From Fomes fomentarius (Eukaryota; Basidiomycota; Agaricomycetes; Polyporales; Polyporaceae), in assembly GCA_022606135.1 (NCBI GenBank), contig JABYQN010000010.1, positions 806,001 to 870,000 of the forward strand: DNA of 64,000 nucleotides, in the 5' to 3' direction. Below, piece by piece: positions 10,641 to 21,580 of this stretch; positions within the stretch are counted from its first letter, which is position 1; every line of letters begins with the position of its first letter. Made by a program: the position numbers and the translations under genes. The notes beneath the pieces were generated by a model. It had not been told where the DNA came from, made no database searches, and saw only the letters and a list, made by a program, of their open reading frames with translations.

Positions 10641-11124
10641 GTAAACGTCTGATCGGCTAGACGCGAGACCACAAGTACCGAAACATTATTAAGTAGTTGC
10701 ATCATTCTGTGGCAACAGTGCGAAGCGCGGGGTGCCCAGGCAAGTTCAATATTGCGTTCTTGTCCAATTCTTGTCACCGATATTGATCGGATTTGAACCA
10801 ATTTGGGTGATGTTGCTTCAAATTCCATCTCAACCTCGGAAGTTGCCTGGTATGACTGGCCGTAATAGAAAACGAGGATAGTCAATCCTTTTTCTTATGA
10901 ATCAAGTACCGTCCACTTCCTCAACAACAATAGAGGATTCCCCTGTGTCACGACGGGCACCCTTCCCGGTAATATGGTCAGAATTGTTCTTCTGTCCCGG
11001 AGATATTCCCGGTCCGGGATATTTTTGCAGGCCGCCCCGCCTTTGTTCGTCTTATGAAGTTGGTAAGCCTAACCGCCATGGGCAGATGATTGAATCATAC
11101 ATGGCATATATGACATGGGTGATA
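10641..11124. other. gene-free stretch upstream of S28 gene
   Basis: No gene is seen. A GTCCCGG / CCGGTCCGGGAT inverted motif lies near 10997-11020. It may hold upstream control sites of the S28 gene and the 5' flank of the tRNA. Confidence 0.4.
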
Positions 11125-11205
11125 TGCCCCATGGCTGAGTTGGTTACAGCGTCCGACTGTTATAAAGGCATCGGAAGGTCGTGAGTTCGAGCCTCACTGG
11201 GGCAG
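11125..11205 (+). tRNA. tRNA-Asn (GTT) with 7-nt intron
   Basis: The full cloverleaf is visible. A 7-bp acceptor stem pairs TGCCCCA with TGGGGCA (11198-11204). The D stem is GCTG/CAGC and the T stem GTGAG/CTCAC around loop TTCGAGC. The anticodon stem is TCCGA/TCGGA. Between the anticodon-stem arms there are 14 nt, so I place a 7-nt intron (TAAAGGC, 11163-11169) directly after position 37, the standard place for eukaryotic tRNA introns. This leaves the loop CTGTTAA with anticodon GTT (11159-11161). A T-rich stretch (11224-11233) can serve as the Pol III terminator. The isotype call depends on the intron placement. Confidence 0.85.
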
Positions 11206-11223
11206 TATCATGGTGCATGCTGA

Positions 11224-11233
11224 GTTTCTTTTT
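11224..11233 (+). terminator. Pol III T-run after tRNA-Asn
   Basis: TTTCTTTTT about 20 nt past the tRNA 3' end. Confidence 0.5.
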
Positions 11234-12334
11234 GGCCCTCTTTCTTTCACATAAATGACTTTTCCCAGAGTACAGACTCGGAGTGAGTCTTGAGTTTGTC
11301 TGTGTCTTGGACATCTTGTGCCTCAGGCACCAACAACATCGGCTCGAGAACGCATGACTCGGAGCGCTGGTACTAAGCCACTCCGGCTCCGGCACTAACA
11401 GGAGGTGAAAGAAACGACGAACAGTCCTATAAGTCAGTAGTTGCGTCTGCAATATAACATATCGATACTTACTTCTTCTACTAGGTGTCAACAGGGAAGC
11501 AGAAGTTGTGATACCTCTGTAAGGGTTGATGAGGGTCTCGTCCTCGCCGTACCACGCACTCGCTGTTCCGTGGACTATCAGTCATTGTGCTTGACCAGTA
11601 GCGCCGTCGCTCTCAAGAGAAGGGTCGGCCTACCACGTTGCTCTATGACAGTATGTATTGCCGCCGAACGTGTACGCAGTTTGAATCTCCACCTACTAGT
11701 AATAGCATACATGTCCTGCGCAACCTCAGCCTGCTGGACGGCAAGGCAGTGCTTCCATGCTGAAAGGATCCCGACCACGAACTCTCACAGGCCATTCTGC
11801 ATGCGCACTCTGGGAACCCTCTACTAGCTCCTGGGCAAATCAAGATGCAGTCGCTCAGGTTCCGTTGCTTCTGGAGATGCTTGTGGGGGGGGGACGTCTT
11901 ACCTTGTAACCAACACCCCAATGATCAGTCTTGCGCTGGCCCGGTATACCAATGTTCCCTTGAAAGGCGTAGGCCTGTATACGTTGAGGAATGAATGCGC
12001 TGTGGTAGGCTGTGACTGAAACTGCGAAATATATCACCGATACCTGCTCGACGGGAATATGGTGATGGACCAGGACCAGGAGAGATAGGCCGATCCGTAG
12101 GATGTTGACGCGAGCGCCCGAACTTCCGTAAGTCATCGTCGCATTGTAAACCTAATAATGATACAGCAAAGAACGTAGCCCTATGAAGATATGTATGATG
12201 GTATGAGAGCCCAGTGGAAGCAAGGGTATATCTTCGAATGCCAAGGTCGTGAGCTCCCAGGCGTGCATGATAGAGTGAGTGGGGATGAGGTGAGAGGGGG
12301 AAACATGCGAGCAAGAGCGCTGAGCGAGCTGAAG
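11234..12334. other. gene-free stretch
   Basis: Roughly 1.1 kb without a recognisable gene. The open frames on both strands have no domain. A run of nine G lies at 11885-11893. The right end holds the 3' flank of the Sel1-repeat gene. Confidence 0.4.
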
Positions 12335-14224
12335 CTATTGGTACTTGTCCTTGTATATCCAGGCTAGTCCGATATCACTTGCACCCTGCTGGACCTGAAG
12401 AAACGTGTTAGGACCGCGAGAGCAGAGGGAATAGAACATAGTGACATACCGCCGCGCGATACCACTTCGCTGCCTCCTTCTTGTCCTTCTTGCATCCTTT
12501 ACCATTCAGCAGACAGAACCCGAGCTCCTGCTGCGCGTCAGGGTCACCTAGTCGCGCTGCGACACGGTAGTATTGCTATACAGCAACACGGTGAGCTCCG
12601 AATGTGACATAACGATGCACTAGGACACTTACCACTGCCATCTCCTTATCCTTCTGCACGCCCCAACCCTGGTAGAAGCTCTGCCCCACTTCGTAGATCG
12701 CAAGCACCAACTCGGACTGAATCTCACATCAGTGTACCGTACCTTTCCAATAACCAGGTCAGACTCACCCGTACAGCGCTCATATCGCCCTGCTGCCCCT
12801 TCTCCAGGTCCGCAACCGCGAGCTCCGCCGCCCGGCGCAGCCACTTGAACCCGGTCGCCTCGTTCTTCTCGCACCCCCACCCATGCCGCTGCGCCAATCC
12901 CCACATCAGCATGCCCACGCCGCAGCCTCCGTTCAGCGTCGCGCTTTTCTCGAACGCCGCCGCGGACTCGGCGAGCTTGTTGTCTAGGTGGTACTTGATC
13001 CCGAGCTGCATGTAGTCTTGGGGGGTTTGCGGAGCCGCTGTGTGGGGATCGTCCTCCTTGTGCCGACTTGCAGTTGATTTGGCGCGTTTGCGCCCGCCTG
13101 GTGTGCCTGGGCTTGCGGGTGTGGAGGGTGTAGCTGGCGTGGTGGGTATGTGGGATGGTGCGGAGAGGGGAGAGGGCCCAGGGGAAGATTGGCCGTTTGC
13201 GGAGGCGGAGGTGGGCGTAGGGGGAGCTCGTAGTAGGAGTAATTCGAGTATACGCTCACCGAGGAGTCTACGCGCGGGGAGAGTCCCGGCTTTGGGATCT
13301 GCCCTTGCCCTGCGAAGGACTGCTGTGAAGGATCTGCATTCGGACTTTGCAGAGGAGATGGATATGGATTGGGAAGTGGCGGTTGGCGGTTGTGGTTGTG
13401 GTTGTAATCGTTGTAGTTGTATGAGGGCGAGATGGGTCGTGATCCTGGCCCTGCGCCTGGCGATGGTTGGCCTGGTGATACTGGGTGTGCTGGTGAATTG
13501 AGGGGACTCGGTCCATGTCTCGGGCTATGCAGAGAGGTCTGCGATGGCGAATGGAGTGGGGAGGGCGAGTGGGGATGCCCGTGGCGCGCATTCCTCATCA
13601 ACACCTCGCGCTTCCGTTCCTCCGCCTCGTCCGGGGGATCTCCGTCACCGGCTGGATGCTCGGTCTGTAGAAACTGGTGGAGATGTTGTTCGTGCGCGAG
13701 GGCACCCGACCGCCCTTGGAGGGCCCGGGGATGTCGTACGCATACTCTAGCGGGGTCTCGGGAGCGGCGGAGACGACAACAGTGGGGAGGTCAGGAACAA
13801 TGGGCAAGTCGATGTTGGAGGAGGAAGGATCGACCGCGGATGAGCGCCATGTATCGCGGTACCTGTTCGTGATAGACTCGATGTCGCTGTAATTGGACGC
13901 GAGGGACTCGTGTGCGCCTGGCCTGGCACGAACGGTGGAGGCGGAAGTTGTGGCTGAGCGTGCATCCCAGGAGATGGTGCGCATGCTCGCGTCGTCGTCG
14001 TATACGGAGATACCGGTCGCGGTCGAGTTCCTGAACGCGGTGTGCAGAATGGGTGAGTGAGGTGCCTGCGCGACCGATGTGCCAGTCTGGCGGGGAGGTG
14101 TCAATTCGAGGTTCGACGGCTTCTGGTTCTTGGCCCTCCTTGACGACGTCCGAATAAGAGTGCCGAGCGGGGACGAGTCGTGGAGATTGGGCGTGAGCGG
14201 AGGCTGCGCGGAGAGCTCAGCCAT
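12335..14224 (-). CDS. Sel1-repeat protein, DSF2/Nif1-like
   Basis: The protein has a long Ser/Pro/His-rich, probably disordered N-terminus beginning MAELSAQPPL, then a block of Sel1-like repeats. Recognisable segments are MQLGIKYHL, GGCGVGMLMWGL, KWLRRAAELA, ELVLAIYEVGQ, YYRVAARLGDP, KGCKKDKKEAAKWYRAA and the end GLAWIYKDKYQ. This is the pattern of fungal DSF2/Nif1 proteins (S. pombe Nif1 is linked to mitotic control); the role here is inferred. The three C-terminal introns (12725-12770, 12565-12632, 12397-12452, approximate) are clear. The reading frame breaks twice, near 13020-13025 and 13633-13637. Each could be an unusually short intron, but adding one base to the C/G run at each site restores a natural reading (IPPDEAEERKREV; PQDYMQLG). 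Confidence 0.8.
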
Positions 14225-14461
14225 ATTGTGATTCAAGGCGAAGGTGCCAGTGGTAGGATGTAAAGCGATGGTCCGTACAGCAGTCCATTATAGTATATAC
14301 TGGTCGTCGCCAAGCCGCAACCGCGGCTCTGATCATAGCGCTTACATAGCTCTCACGTCGAAATCACATCATCTCGACAACACACAGATCCAGAGCAGAG
14401 AATACGCTCATTATTGGAGATGTAACTACAGCTATTGATCGGTGTGCGGTGTCTAACGCAT

Positions 14462-16293
14462 CTAAAGGTACTTTTTCTTGTGCTTGAGCTCCACATACGG
14501 GTCTGGCTTTGGCAGCTTGCCGAACTTCGGCTCGTCCTTCTCTGCAGATAGGATGAGCAACGAGCACCGACACAACACCGGTTCGCGACAAGCACTTACT
14601 AAGGGTGTACTTGTAGATGTGCGACACGGTGTCATCCCAGACTTCGCGCCACATGTGCGCACCGCCGCCCCGAGCCCCATCGAACCCGTACTTCTCCGCG
14701 AACGCCCGGAAATCAAACCCTAGCCGGTCAGATTCCTCGAACCCCGGAATGTCAATGGGCTCGGTCGGTGAGGACTGCGGGAGCACAAGAAGAACGTAAC
14801 GGTGGTAAGGGGTGCCGCGCTGCGGATGTGGCGGGACATAGGGCGTATGTGCGTCGAGCGGCACAGAAGGTGAACTTGTGGTAGCGGACAACGGGATGTT
14901 CGGCCTGCGGACAGTGGTCAATAGCGAGTACAATCGGAGTCCCTTGTCACTGCCTCATTGTGTCTGGACTGCATTAGCCCTATGGTAGCGTCGCGTTATC
15001 ACGATGCAGTGCGCAGCTGACTGTGTCTGAGTGCATAGCCCGACGGTAAGTGTCGGCCGCGTTTTAGCTAACTAGCTGGCTTGACTAGCCCAACTAGCTG
15101 ACTCGACTAGCCCGGCGCAGGTAAGAGCGAGAGCAGCGTTCGCGTGGCATCACGATATAACTAACCCCTGGTACAGCGTAGGAGAGCGAGAAAGCGGACT
15201 CACTGTAACCAGTGCAAGTATGTCGTGAATGACTGTTCCTCCGCGCTTGGGACGTCCAAATCGACCATGAGCAAAGTGTACAGACGCGTGTCCGTGTGGA
15301 ACAGCGTCGTGTAGATCTCAGGCGCTCTCCTAGTCTGAAATATAAGGTAACCATCGTGAGTTTGCAAGAAAATCAGCAAAGTACACACGACGAACCTGCT
15401 CAGGTAAGAGGAAAGTACCGGGCCCAACCTGTCTGAGCTTGCGCTTGACACGCGTGCGTAGGTAATTGTCCTTGGGAGGCGGCTCGAGGTACCGAATACG
15501 AAGGTCAAGAGACGGGTGCAGCTCGGAAAGCAGGTCTGGGACAACGTTCATTTGGTGGATACGCTCCATCTAGCGTTTGGAATTGTTAAAGCGGACTAGA
15601 CACATGAGTGAGAGCACACGAGACATACCAGAAGGTCCAAGTCACCGTCTTCTCTCCACCTCTGCTCCACTAAATGCCTGTATACAGGCTTGCTCATGTC
15701 CGCTGGCGGTGAGCACGTACATTCAACACTATCATCCCCCGAGTTAAACACGAAGCATGCTCACCCATCCCGTTTCTGGCCTTCCACCTCACATCCGGCA
15801 AATTCGCCTCGCTCTGTATCTCCAAAATCCGCACCTTCTCCCTCAACCCCTCCAACGCATCCTCGTTCCTCTCGCTCTCCGGCTTCGCCTCCTCAGCCTT
15901 CACCGCCGCACGCAGCTCCTCCAGCTCCTTCCGGAGGAACACAGCGTCACGCAAGATATAGCGCAGCGCATAGTCGTACGCCGGCTCAACGCCCTTCGCT
16001 ATGGGTCGACACCATTCACGTGGTCGCTCGAGGGAGATGGGCGGACGACGCGTCGGCCAGTTGCGCTGCTTGCCCTTGAATTGCTCGGATTCCGTCGACT
16101 CTGCGGGGTCTTCAGACGCAGACACGGTCTCCTTGGCGGCAGGGGCGGGGGTTGCGGGCTTCGCTGTCACGGGCGGAGGAGGCGGCGGCGCGCTGGCCTG
16201 GATTTGCGAGGCGGAAGCGGCTTCTATGGTCGCATTTCCGCGCACTGAAGGTAGTCGAGGAGCATAGCGGGGCAGACGGCGCAGCGCGAACAT
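14462..16293 (-). CDS. MRPL35: Mitochondrial ribosomal protein mL38 (PEBP fold)
   Basis: Large-subunit mitochondrial ribosomal protein mL38 (yeast YmL35/Mrpl35). The N-terminus MFALRRLPRYAPRLPSVRG is Arg-rich and looks like a mitochondrial targeting peptide. A Pro/Ala-rich linker follows, then the conserved segment WPTRRPPISLERPREWCRP and a coiled region rich in Glu and Lys. The C-terminal half has the phosphatidylethanolamine-binding-protein fold, with VDLDVPS, YLHWL, YHRYVLLVLPQ and FDFRAFAEKYG. It ends KHKKKYL. At least five exons. One intron is long (14911-15205, 295 nt) and holds a 22-bp tandem repeat. The protein acts in the mitochondrial matrix. The symbol follows the yeast name. Confidence 0.85.
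15070..15113. repeat. 22-bp tandem repeat in mL38 intron
   Basis: Two adjacent 22-bp units (15070-15091 and 15092-15113), each starting AACTAGCTG and ending GACTAGCCC, with two mismatches between them. The repeat lies inside an unusually long intron of the mL38 gene. Confidence 0.8.
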
Positions 16294-16410
16294 GGCCGTA
16301 GAGACACACCTTCAAGGACGGACGCGCTTAGCGCAACAGAACTTCGGGACGAGCGCTTGGACAGTGTCTGGCCGCTTTTGGCTAGCATAGTCTTTCACTG
16401 AGCGCCCCAG

Positions 16411-17483
16411 AGTTCGTGAATGTCACGCACATATTCAGTATACATATTCGTGAGGTTCATGTTGCATCTTCGTGAGAAACCACGAATTCGAAGGCCAAGC
16501 GCCCATTCAACAAAGTCTTGAATTAAATCGTGAGTATCAAGACGAAACTGTCCCGTTTCACGAATACGTCGCAAGCGAGATGTTCGTGAATTACATGTAT
16601 TCGACTCGTGAATACCATGAGTTACATGCTACACAGTTCCTCCTAGCAGGTTCCTTTGCAAGTTCATACACGATATACGAAATTCGAAACTGAATCATAT
16701 TCTGTGACATACGACATGGTGCTAGAATGTAATCTACACACAACCCTACTACCGAGCTCCGAATTCACCATCATGCATACAAAGCTAGGTATAGCTGCCC
16801 TTACCCACCCTCTTTCAACGATCCCTTTACAGTACTCCCCTCGGCCTTTATGGGGGCCTCATACCACGGCAGGTGTGACAGGAACGGCATGGTAGGTAGA
16901 GGATGAACGAGGAAGACTTACCAGAGACCAACACCCTCTTGCACATGACGCCTACAACGGATAACCGAGGGATGCCACAGGAGAACAGAGCACCAGATAT
17001 CGAGAGTCAGGATAGCTCAACAGATCTAGAGCCCAGCCCCCAGTTTGCAAGCACGTTAGACCACCTTTAGACCAGGGATCCAAGTCAAAGCCTAGACACG
17101 AGACACAGTCCAAAGACCCCAGCTAAGAGCATGCACAGGTGGCAATACCAGCCAAGGCAGAACACCAGCTCGAAGGACCTAGAGATACAGAGAGTCGAAG
17201 GGCCATCTTGAGCAGTGAGTACAGGCGGGACGAGTCACGAGGGAAGGGAGCACGTACAGAAAATTTGCACAAGTCCAACAGGGCTGGGGCGGAGTTGAAA
17301 TTGATCGGAGGAAACCGTGGACGCGCCCGACGTTGAAGTACGTAGTTTCAACGAATTTATTGCGTGAATGCGAACTGCGTGGATTACATGACTACATTCA
17401 CGAAGTTCGCAGTTCACGAATTTCTCACGAAGTTGCATCGTGATGTAGGGTTTTCACGATACATTCTCGTGGGCGTCAAGAAC
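16411..17483. mobile_element. Candidate non-autonomous DNA transposon
   Basis: A 1.07-kb element-like stretch with both ends full of TTCGTGA or its complement TCACGAA. About seven to eight copies lie in 16411-16610 and four or more in 17340-17460. The middle (16640-17335) lacks the motif and any coding domain. The ends resemble short terminal inverted repeats (GTTCGTGA left, GTTCTTGA read inward from the right). The direct hexamer CCCCAG flanks both sides (16405-16410 and 17484-17489) and could be a target-site duplication. No transposase is seen, so it would be mobilised in trans. Borders are my inference. Confidence 0.45.
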
Positions 17484-17848
17484 CCCCAGGCCTGTAGTGT
17501 TTGAAGTGCCATTTGCAAGGACTTGCGGTCACTCTCACATGCATTCGCACTTCAGCTCCAATGACAGCGATAACATAAAAATCATGATGACACTGGGGCA
17601 AGCTGACACAGAAAAATTCAATGCGCACGAGCTGCCAGTCTTCAACATCCCCAGATCCGCCACTACTGGCCTTTCAACCAGAAGGAACGCAAAAAAAAGG
17701 AAATGACCTGAGTGACGTACATTCCTGCCAGCAAATCATCATATGTAGCTTTCCTAACGTAACGAGTGTTCTCTCAGCAGGAGTATGTGAGTGAAGGCCG
17801 GTCTAAGCACAAATGCGACATATCTCAGGCTCTGGCTACCAACGAGAG
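17484..17848. other. gene-free stretch
   Basis: 3' flank of the F-box-like gene. No gene or repeat is recognised. Confidence 0.4.
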
Positions 17849-19279
17849 CTACATAATGTGAGCCCAAGCATCTCCGTCCGTGTCCTGCGGATCTGCCCAC
17901 CCCTCCATCATGTTTCCATTCGAAAGGTAGCAGTGGCGATACCCCTCGTCATTCCATAGATATAGCACATCCTTCAGCGACGGGCGGCCATTCAACAGGT
18001 CTTCGGCGTAGTGACGCAAGACCGACCGTTGCTTCCAGGTGGGACCAACATCATGATATCTGCGCGTCCACATCGGGGCCCAGACGAGCGTTTCAAGGAC
18101 AGGCGGGAGGTGCGCAATCTCGTCGACCCAGCAGCAGGGAGTGTACTCGAAGTCTGCGTCTTTGGGCTCCCATGGTAGCTAGCGCGTGGCGAATGGCAGA
18201 GTTCAACCGGTGAAGCATACTATCACAACTAAGAGCTGACATATCCGTTGATCAGTGACGTGGTCCTCTACCTGCAGGAACCGAAGCTGCTTGCAATGAT
18301 CCCAACGGACGGGCCGCGCAGTGGGGAGCACCCGAGTTACTATCGAAACGAATGTCTGTTCGATACGTAGGCCCAACAGCTGCATGCCAAAGAGTTCCAG
18401 TGCTTCGTCGAGGGCCTCCGAACGGAGCCCGTTTGTCAGCCAAAGGTGCGTAAGGTTCTTCGTGTGGTGATCTTGTAGCTGAGGAACGAGCGCTGTGTCG
18501 ATCCCCAGCGCACGGAGCTTCGGCAGACGGACGCGTGCCAGGTTCCCTGCCGGTGGCGCCAAATCGGCGAACCCCTGGATGGGCAAGAGTCGGACTTCCT
18601 CCAGTCCCTGGTGCTCGTTGAGAAATGCCTCCGCTTGAGATGTCAGGAAGAGTGCGTCGCCTCTGAGGTAGCGGAGCGAAGGGAACGATGCGTTCTTGAG
18701 CAGCATTGGCAGCATAAAGAACCGGATCAGCGGGGCATTCCCTCGCGATGGTATCCCCATGAGTCCGATGGACTGTAATCGCGGAAGCTTACCAAGGACT
18801 CGAGCCATTGCGTCGTAGAACATATCACCGTGCGCTGCGTCTTGCGTAGACACGACCATTGACAACTCGCGAACAGCGTATGCACGATGGGGCTCGTGCG
18901 CAGCGGTGACGCTTTCTGTAAAAGTCACTGCAGACTCGGTCCCGATTACTCGAGGCTTGGTATAGAGGACGCTCTCGGCCTCGCAACGGAGCGCTGCCAG
19001 GAACCGGAGGACTTGCAAACATTGTTGTTGGCTGACCTGCGAGTAGAGAAACTCGAAGATGAGTTTCCAAACCTCGACAGGAAACAGGATGTCTTCGCGG
19101 GGTGGCCGAGCTTCTGGGATTGTGGAGGTTAAGACTTCCTGCGGACGTCGGCGACTCTGCAGGGAACAGATGGTGAGTGCCCGTACTATAGCGAATACAA
19201 TGGCCTTTGTACAGACCTGGCTCGCAGCCTGTGCTATTCGCGCTCGCCTGCCCCGGCTCGAGCTGCCCCCTACCGCCAT
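17849..19279 (-). CDS. F-box-like leucine-rich protein
   Basis: The protein starts with a basic region and then shows an F-box-like helix set (LFPVEVWKLIFEFLYSQ). Leucine-rich-repeat-like segments follow (LPRLQSIGLMGI, FPSLRYLRGDAL, GLEEVRLLPI, LPKLRALGIDT, LTHLWLTNGL). This layout is common in a large agaricomycete family thought to recruit substrates to SCF ubiquitin ligases. An intron after VEDHVTDQ joins to a final exon with WVDEIAHLPPVLETL and ending DGDAWAHIM. The final exon's left boundary near 18180 is approximate. The start is uncertain: the ATG at 19279 is the only Met before the F-box in this frame, but its first 30 residues look unusual, and an upstream exon is possible. Confidence 0.6.
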
Positions 19280-20045
19280 TCGCGGGCTGGGATTGACGAC
19301 GGGAAGGCCCTACAGAGGCTGGGTCTGCTGTGCAGCACTGCAAAGTGATATAACAGGTCAGAACCTGTACTACTCAGTAGTATTTGGCGACAAATCAATT
19401 GGCGGGTGGAGTAGGTGCGTGCTTGTCAATGTCAATGTATCTAAGTAGTGAGGGATGGGCAACGCCCGTTAGCCGGTGTCCGGTTGTCCCATATTAACTT
19501 TCGCAACCCGAGCCGGCGCTCATAGGGCCCAGCCCCAGTGGGCGCTTCTAGTATCGTCGATCTTCAGGATCGCCACGAACTTGGAGAGACAACTTGAAGG
19601 TGCGTACCCTCCAAACAGCATGAATTGAAGGCTTATTACCATCAGGTTACCGGCTTCTCAGAACTATATATTCGTCACTGATGACGTGACTTCCGAACCA
19701 TTGGCTTGAACGGAGTGGCCATACACCCTTCAGTCTAGTTCCGAACGAACCTGGTTCGAATACCCATCGGCAAGCACAATCGACACCGAGGATAGACACA
19801 GCCCTCATGCCCTTGCGGATGATGACTGATGTCGACGGCTAGCCCTCACCTGAACCAGACTGACAGACACACTTGACAAAAATCGCTTTAGGCTCATCCT
19901 ATGGAGTGTATAGTCAGCACGCTCTAGCTTGAGTCAGGGTTATCGCCGGTCACGAGCCTGAGGACGATGGGTATATAACTTCACCGCTGGTCTGTTCCAT
20001 CGACACGAACTCCCATCGCACTCTCGCAATCTTAATTTCGCCAAT
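19280..20045. other. Divergent intergenic region
   Basis: Separates the minus-strand F-box-like gene from the plus-strand aspartic protease. Apart from the protease TATA box I see no clear element. A GGTTCGAATA sequence near 19750 was considered as a tRNA B box and rejected. Confidence 0.45.
19972..19978 (+). promoter_or_regulatory. TATA box of aspartic protease gene
   Basis: TATATAA, 74 nt upstream of the ATG at 20046. Confidence 0.65.
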
Positions 20046-21580
20046 ATGTTCTTCAGCCCCACCCTCTTGGCCCTCGCTCTGGCCTTGACGGCCTCCGCGT
20101 CGCCCATCCTCGACGAACTTGGTACCCGAGTCGCTCTTGAGCAGCGCAGGTCGCTCACTCAGGCGGATGGCTGGTTCGACCACGCTCAGGCGATGAAGCA
20201 GGTCGTGCGTGACCGCAAGTGAGTGATACTGTTTTTTAATCTCCTCTCCTATTTACTTGTGGTGTTGCTTCGTTTCAGCAAGCACCGTAAGAATCTCATC
20301 AACCTCAAGAACAACATCGGTGCGGAAAACATGAACGCGGTCTGTACCCTATGAAAGCCTGTCTATCGACCTTCAGACTCACACCTCTGTATCAGGGCGC
20401 ACATGTCTTCCCTATCATGGACTACACGACTGTGCAGAACTCTGAGGGTCATGTAGCCTCGCACGAGAAGCGCCAGGCGGAGTCACTCACGGACTACAAG
20501 GAGGTGTTCTGGGCGGGCAACATTGCCATCGGCAGCAATAAGAAGAACTTCCTCATCGATTTTGACAGTAAGTCCCTCACTCTCTACTGCCTACTCCCTG
20601 AGGGCGCAGCCGTTGATCCTTTGCTTGTGCCATCCACAGCGGGTTCATCGGACCTCTGGGTCCCTTCAGTGAGCTGCACCAGCACTGTGTGTACGGGAAA
20701 GAACAAGTACAACCCCGCCAATTCCACTACCAGTGCCTCCAAGTCAGGTACATTCTCCATTGCGTACGGCGACGGTTCTACCGTCTCTGGGCCCGTTTAC
20801 ACCGACACCGTTACTATCGCCGGGGTGACAGCGCACAACCAGTACTTCTCCCCAGTCAACACCCTCTCGCCCACATTTGCCGACGAAGCCGACGACGGCC
20901 TCCTTGGGCTCGCGTTCCCCGCCCTCTCGAACCTTCACCAGAGTCCATTCATCAACACGGCGAAGGCGCAGGGCGCAATCAAATCTGCGGAGTTCGGGTT
21001 CAAGCTCGCCTCGTCAGGCTCTGAGCTGTACCTCGGCGGCACGAACTCGCAGCTGTACTCGGGCGCGATCGAGTACCACAACGTCATCGGGTCTGGGTAT
21101 TGGCAAATCGCGAACATGAACCTCATGAACGGCTCGCATGTCATCCAGTCGGGCCAGCGCACGATCATTGACTCGGGGACGACGCTCATCTACGGCCCAC
21201 CTGCCTTCGTCGCCGCTCTGTACAAGACCATCCCTGACTCCAAGGCGCACGACTCGCTTGCGGGCTTCTACCAGTACCCATGTGCGCTGATGCCGTCGAC
21301 GATCGGGTTCAACTGGGGTGGGAAGACGTGGACTATCTCCGCGGAGAACTTCAACATCGGCCATGTCAGCCCCACGATGTGCGTCGGTGCCATTGTTGCC
21401 CAGGACTTGGGCCTTGGTGATAATGTCTGGCTTGTTGGTGACAGGTAAGTGGATGAGTTTTTTTTTTTCCTGTTGGGGTTGACGGAAGACTGACTGGTGT
21501 GTTTTATCAGTTTCATGAAGAATGTATACTCCGCCTTCTCGTTTGACAAAAACGCGGTCGGTTTCGCCCAACTCAAGTAG
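20046..21580 (+). CDS. Secreted aspartic protease (polyporopepsin-like, A1)
   Basis: Predicted 426-residue pepsin-family (A1) zymogen. Exons 20046-20218, 20279-20339, 20396-20567, 20640-21444 and 21511-21580 join in phase. Residues 1-18 form the signal peptide (MFFSPTLLALALALTASA). A propeptide of about 80-90 residues rich in Lys and Arg follows. Both catalytic Asp motifs are present: DTGSSDLW (split by intron 3) and DSGTTLIYG. The flap region YGDGSTVSGP is present. The protein ends SFDKNAVGFAQLK, as in polyporopepsins. Expected to be active outside the cell at acidic pH and to degrade proteins during growth on plant matter. The first exon is only 58 codons long but is well supported by the signal peptide and TATA box. 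Confidence 0.9.

Noticed and set aside
19725..19770. Possible tRNA (GGTTCGAATA looks like a B box)
   Set aside because: The bases around it do not form a T stem, and no acceptor or anticodon stem can be drawn.
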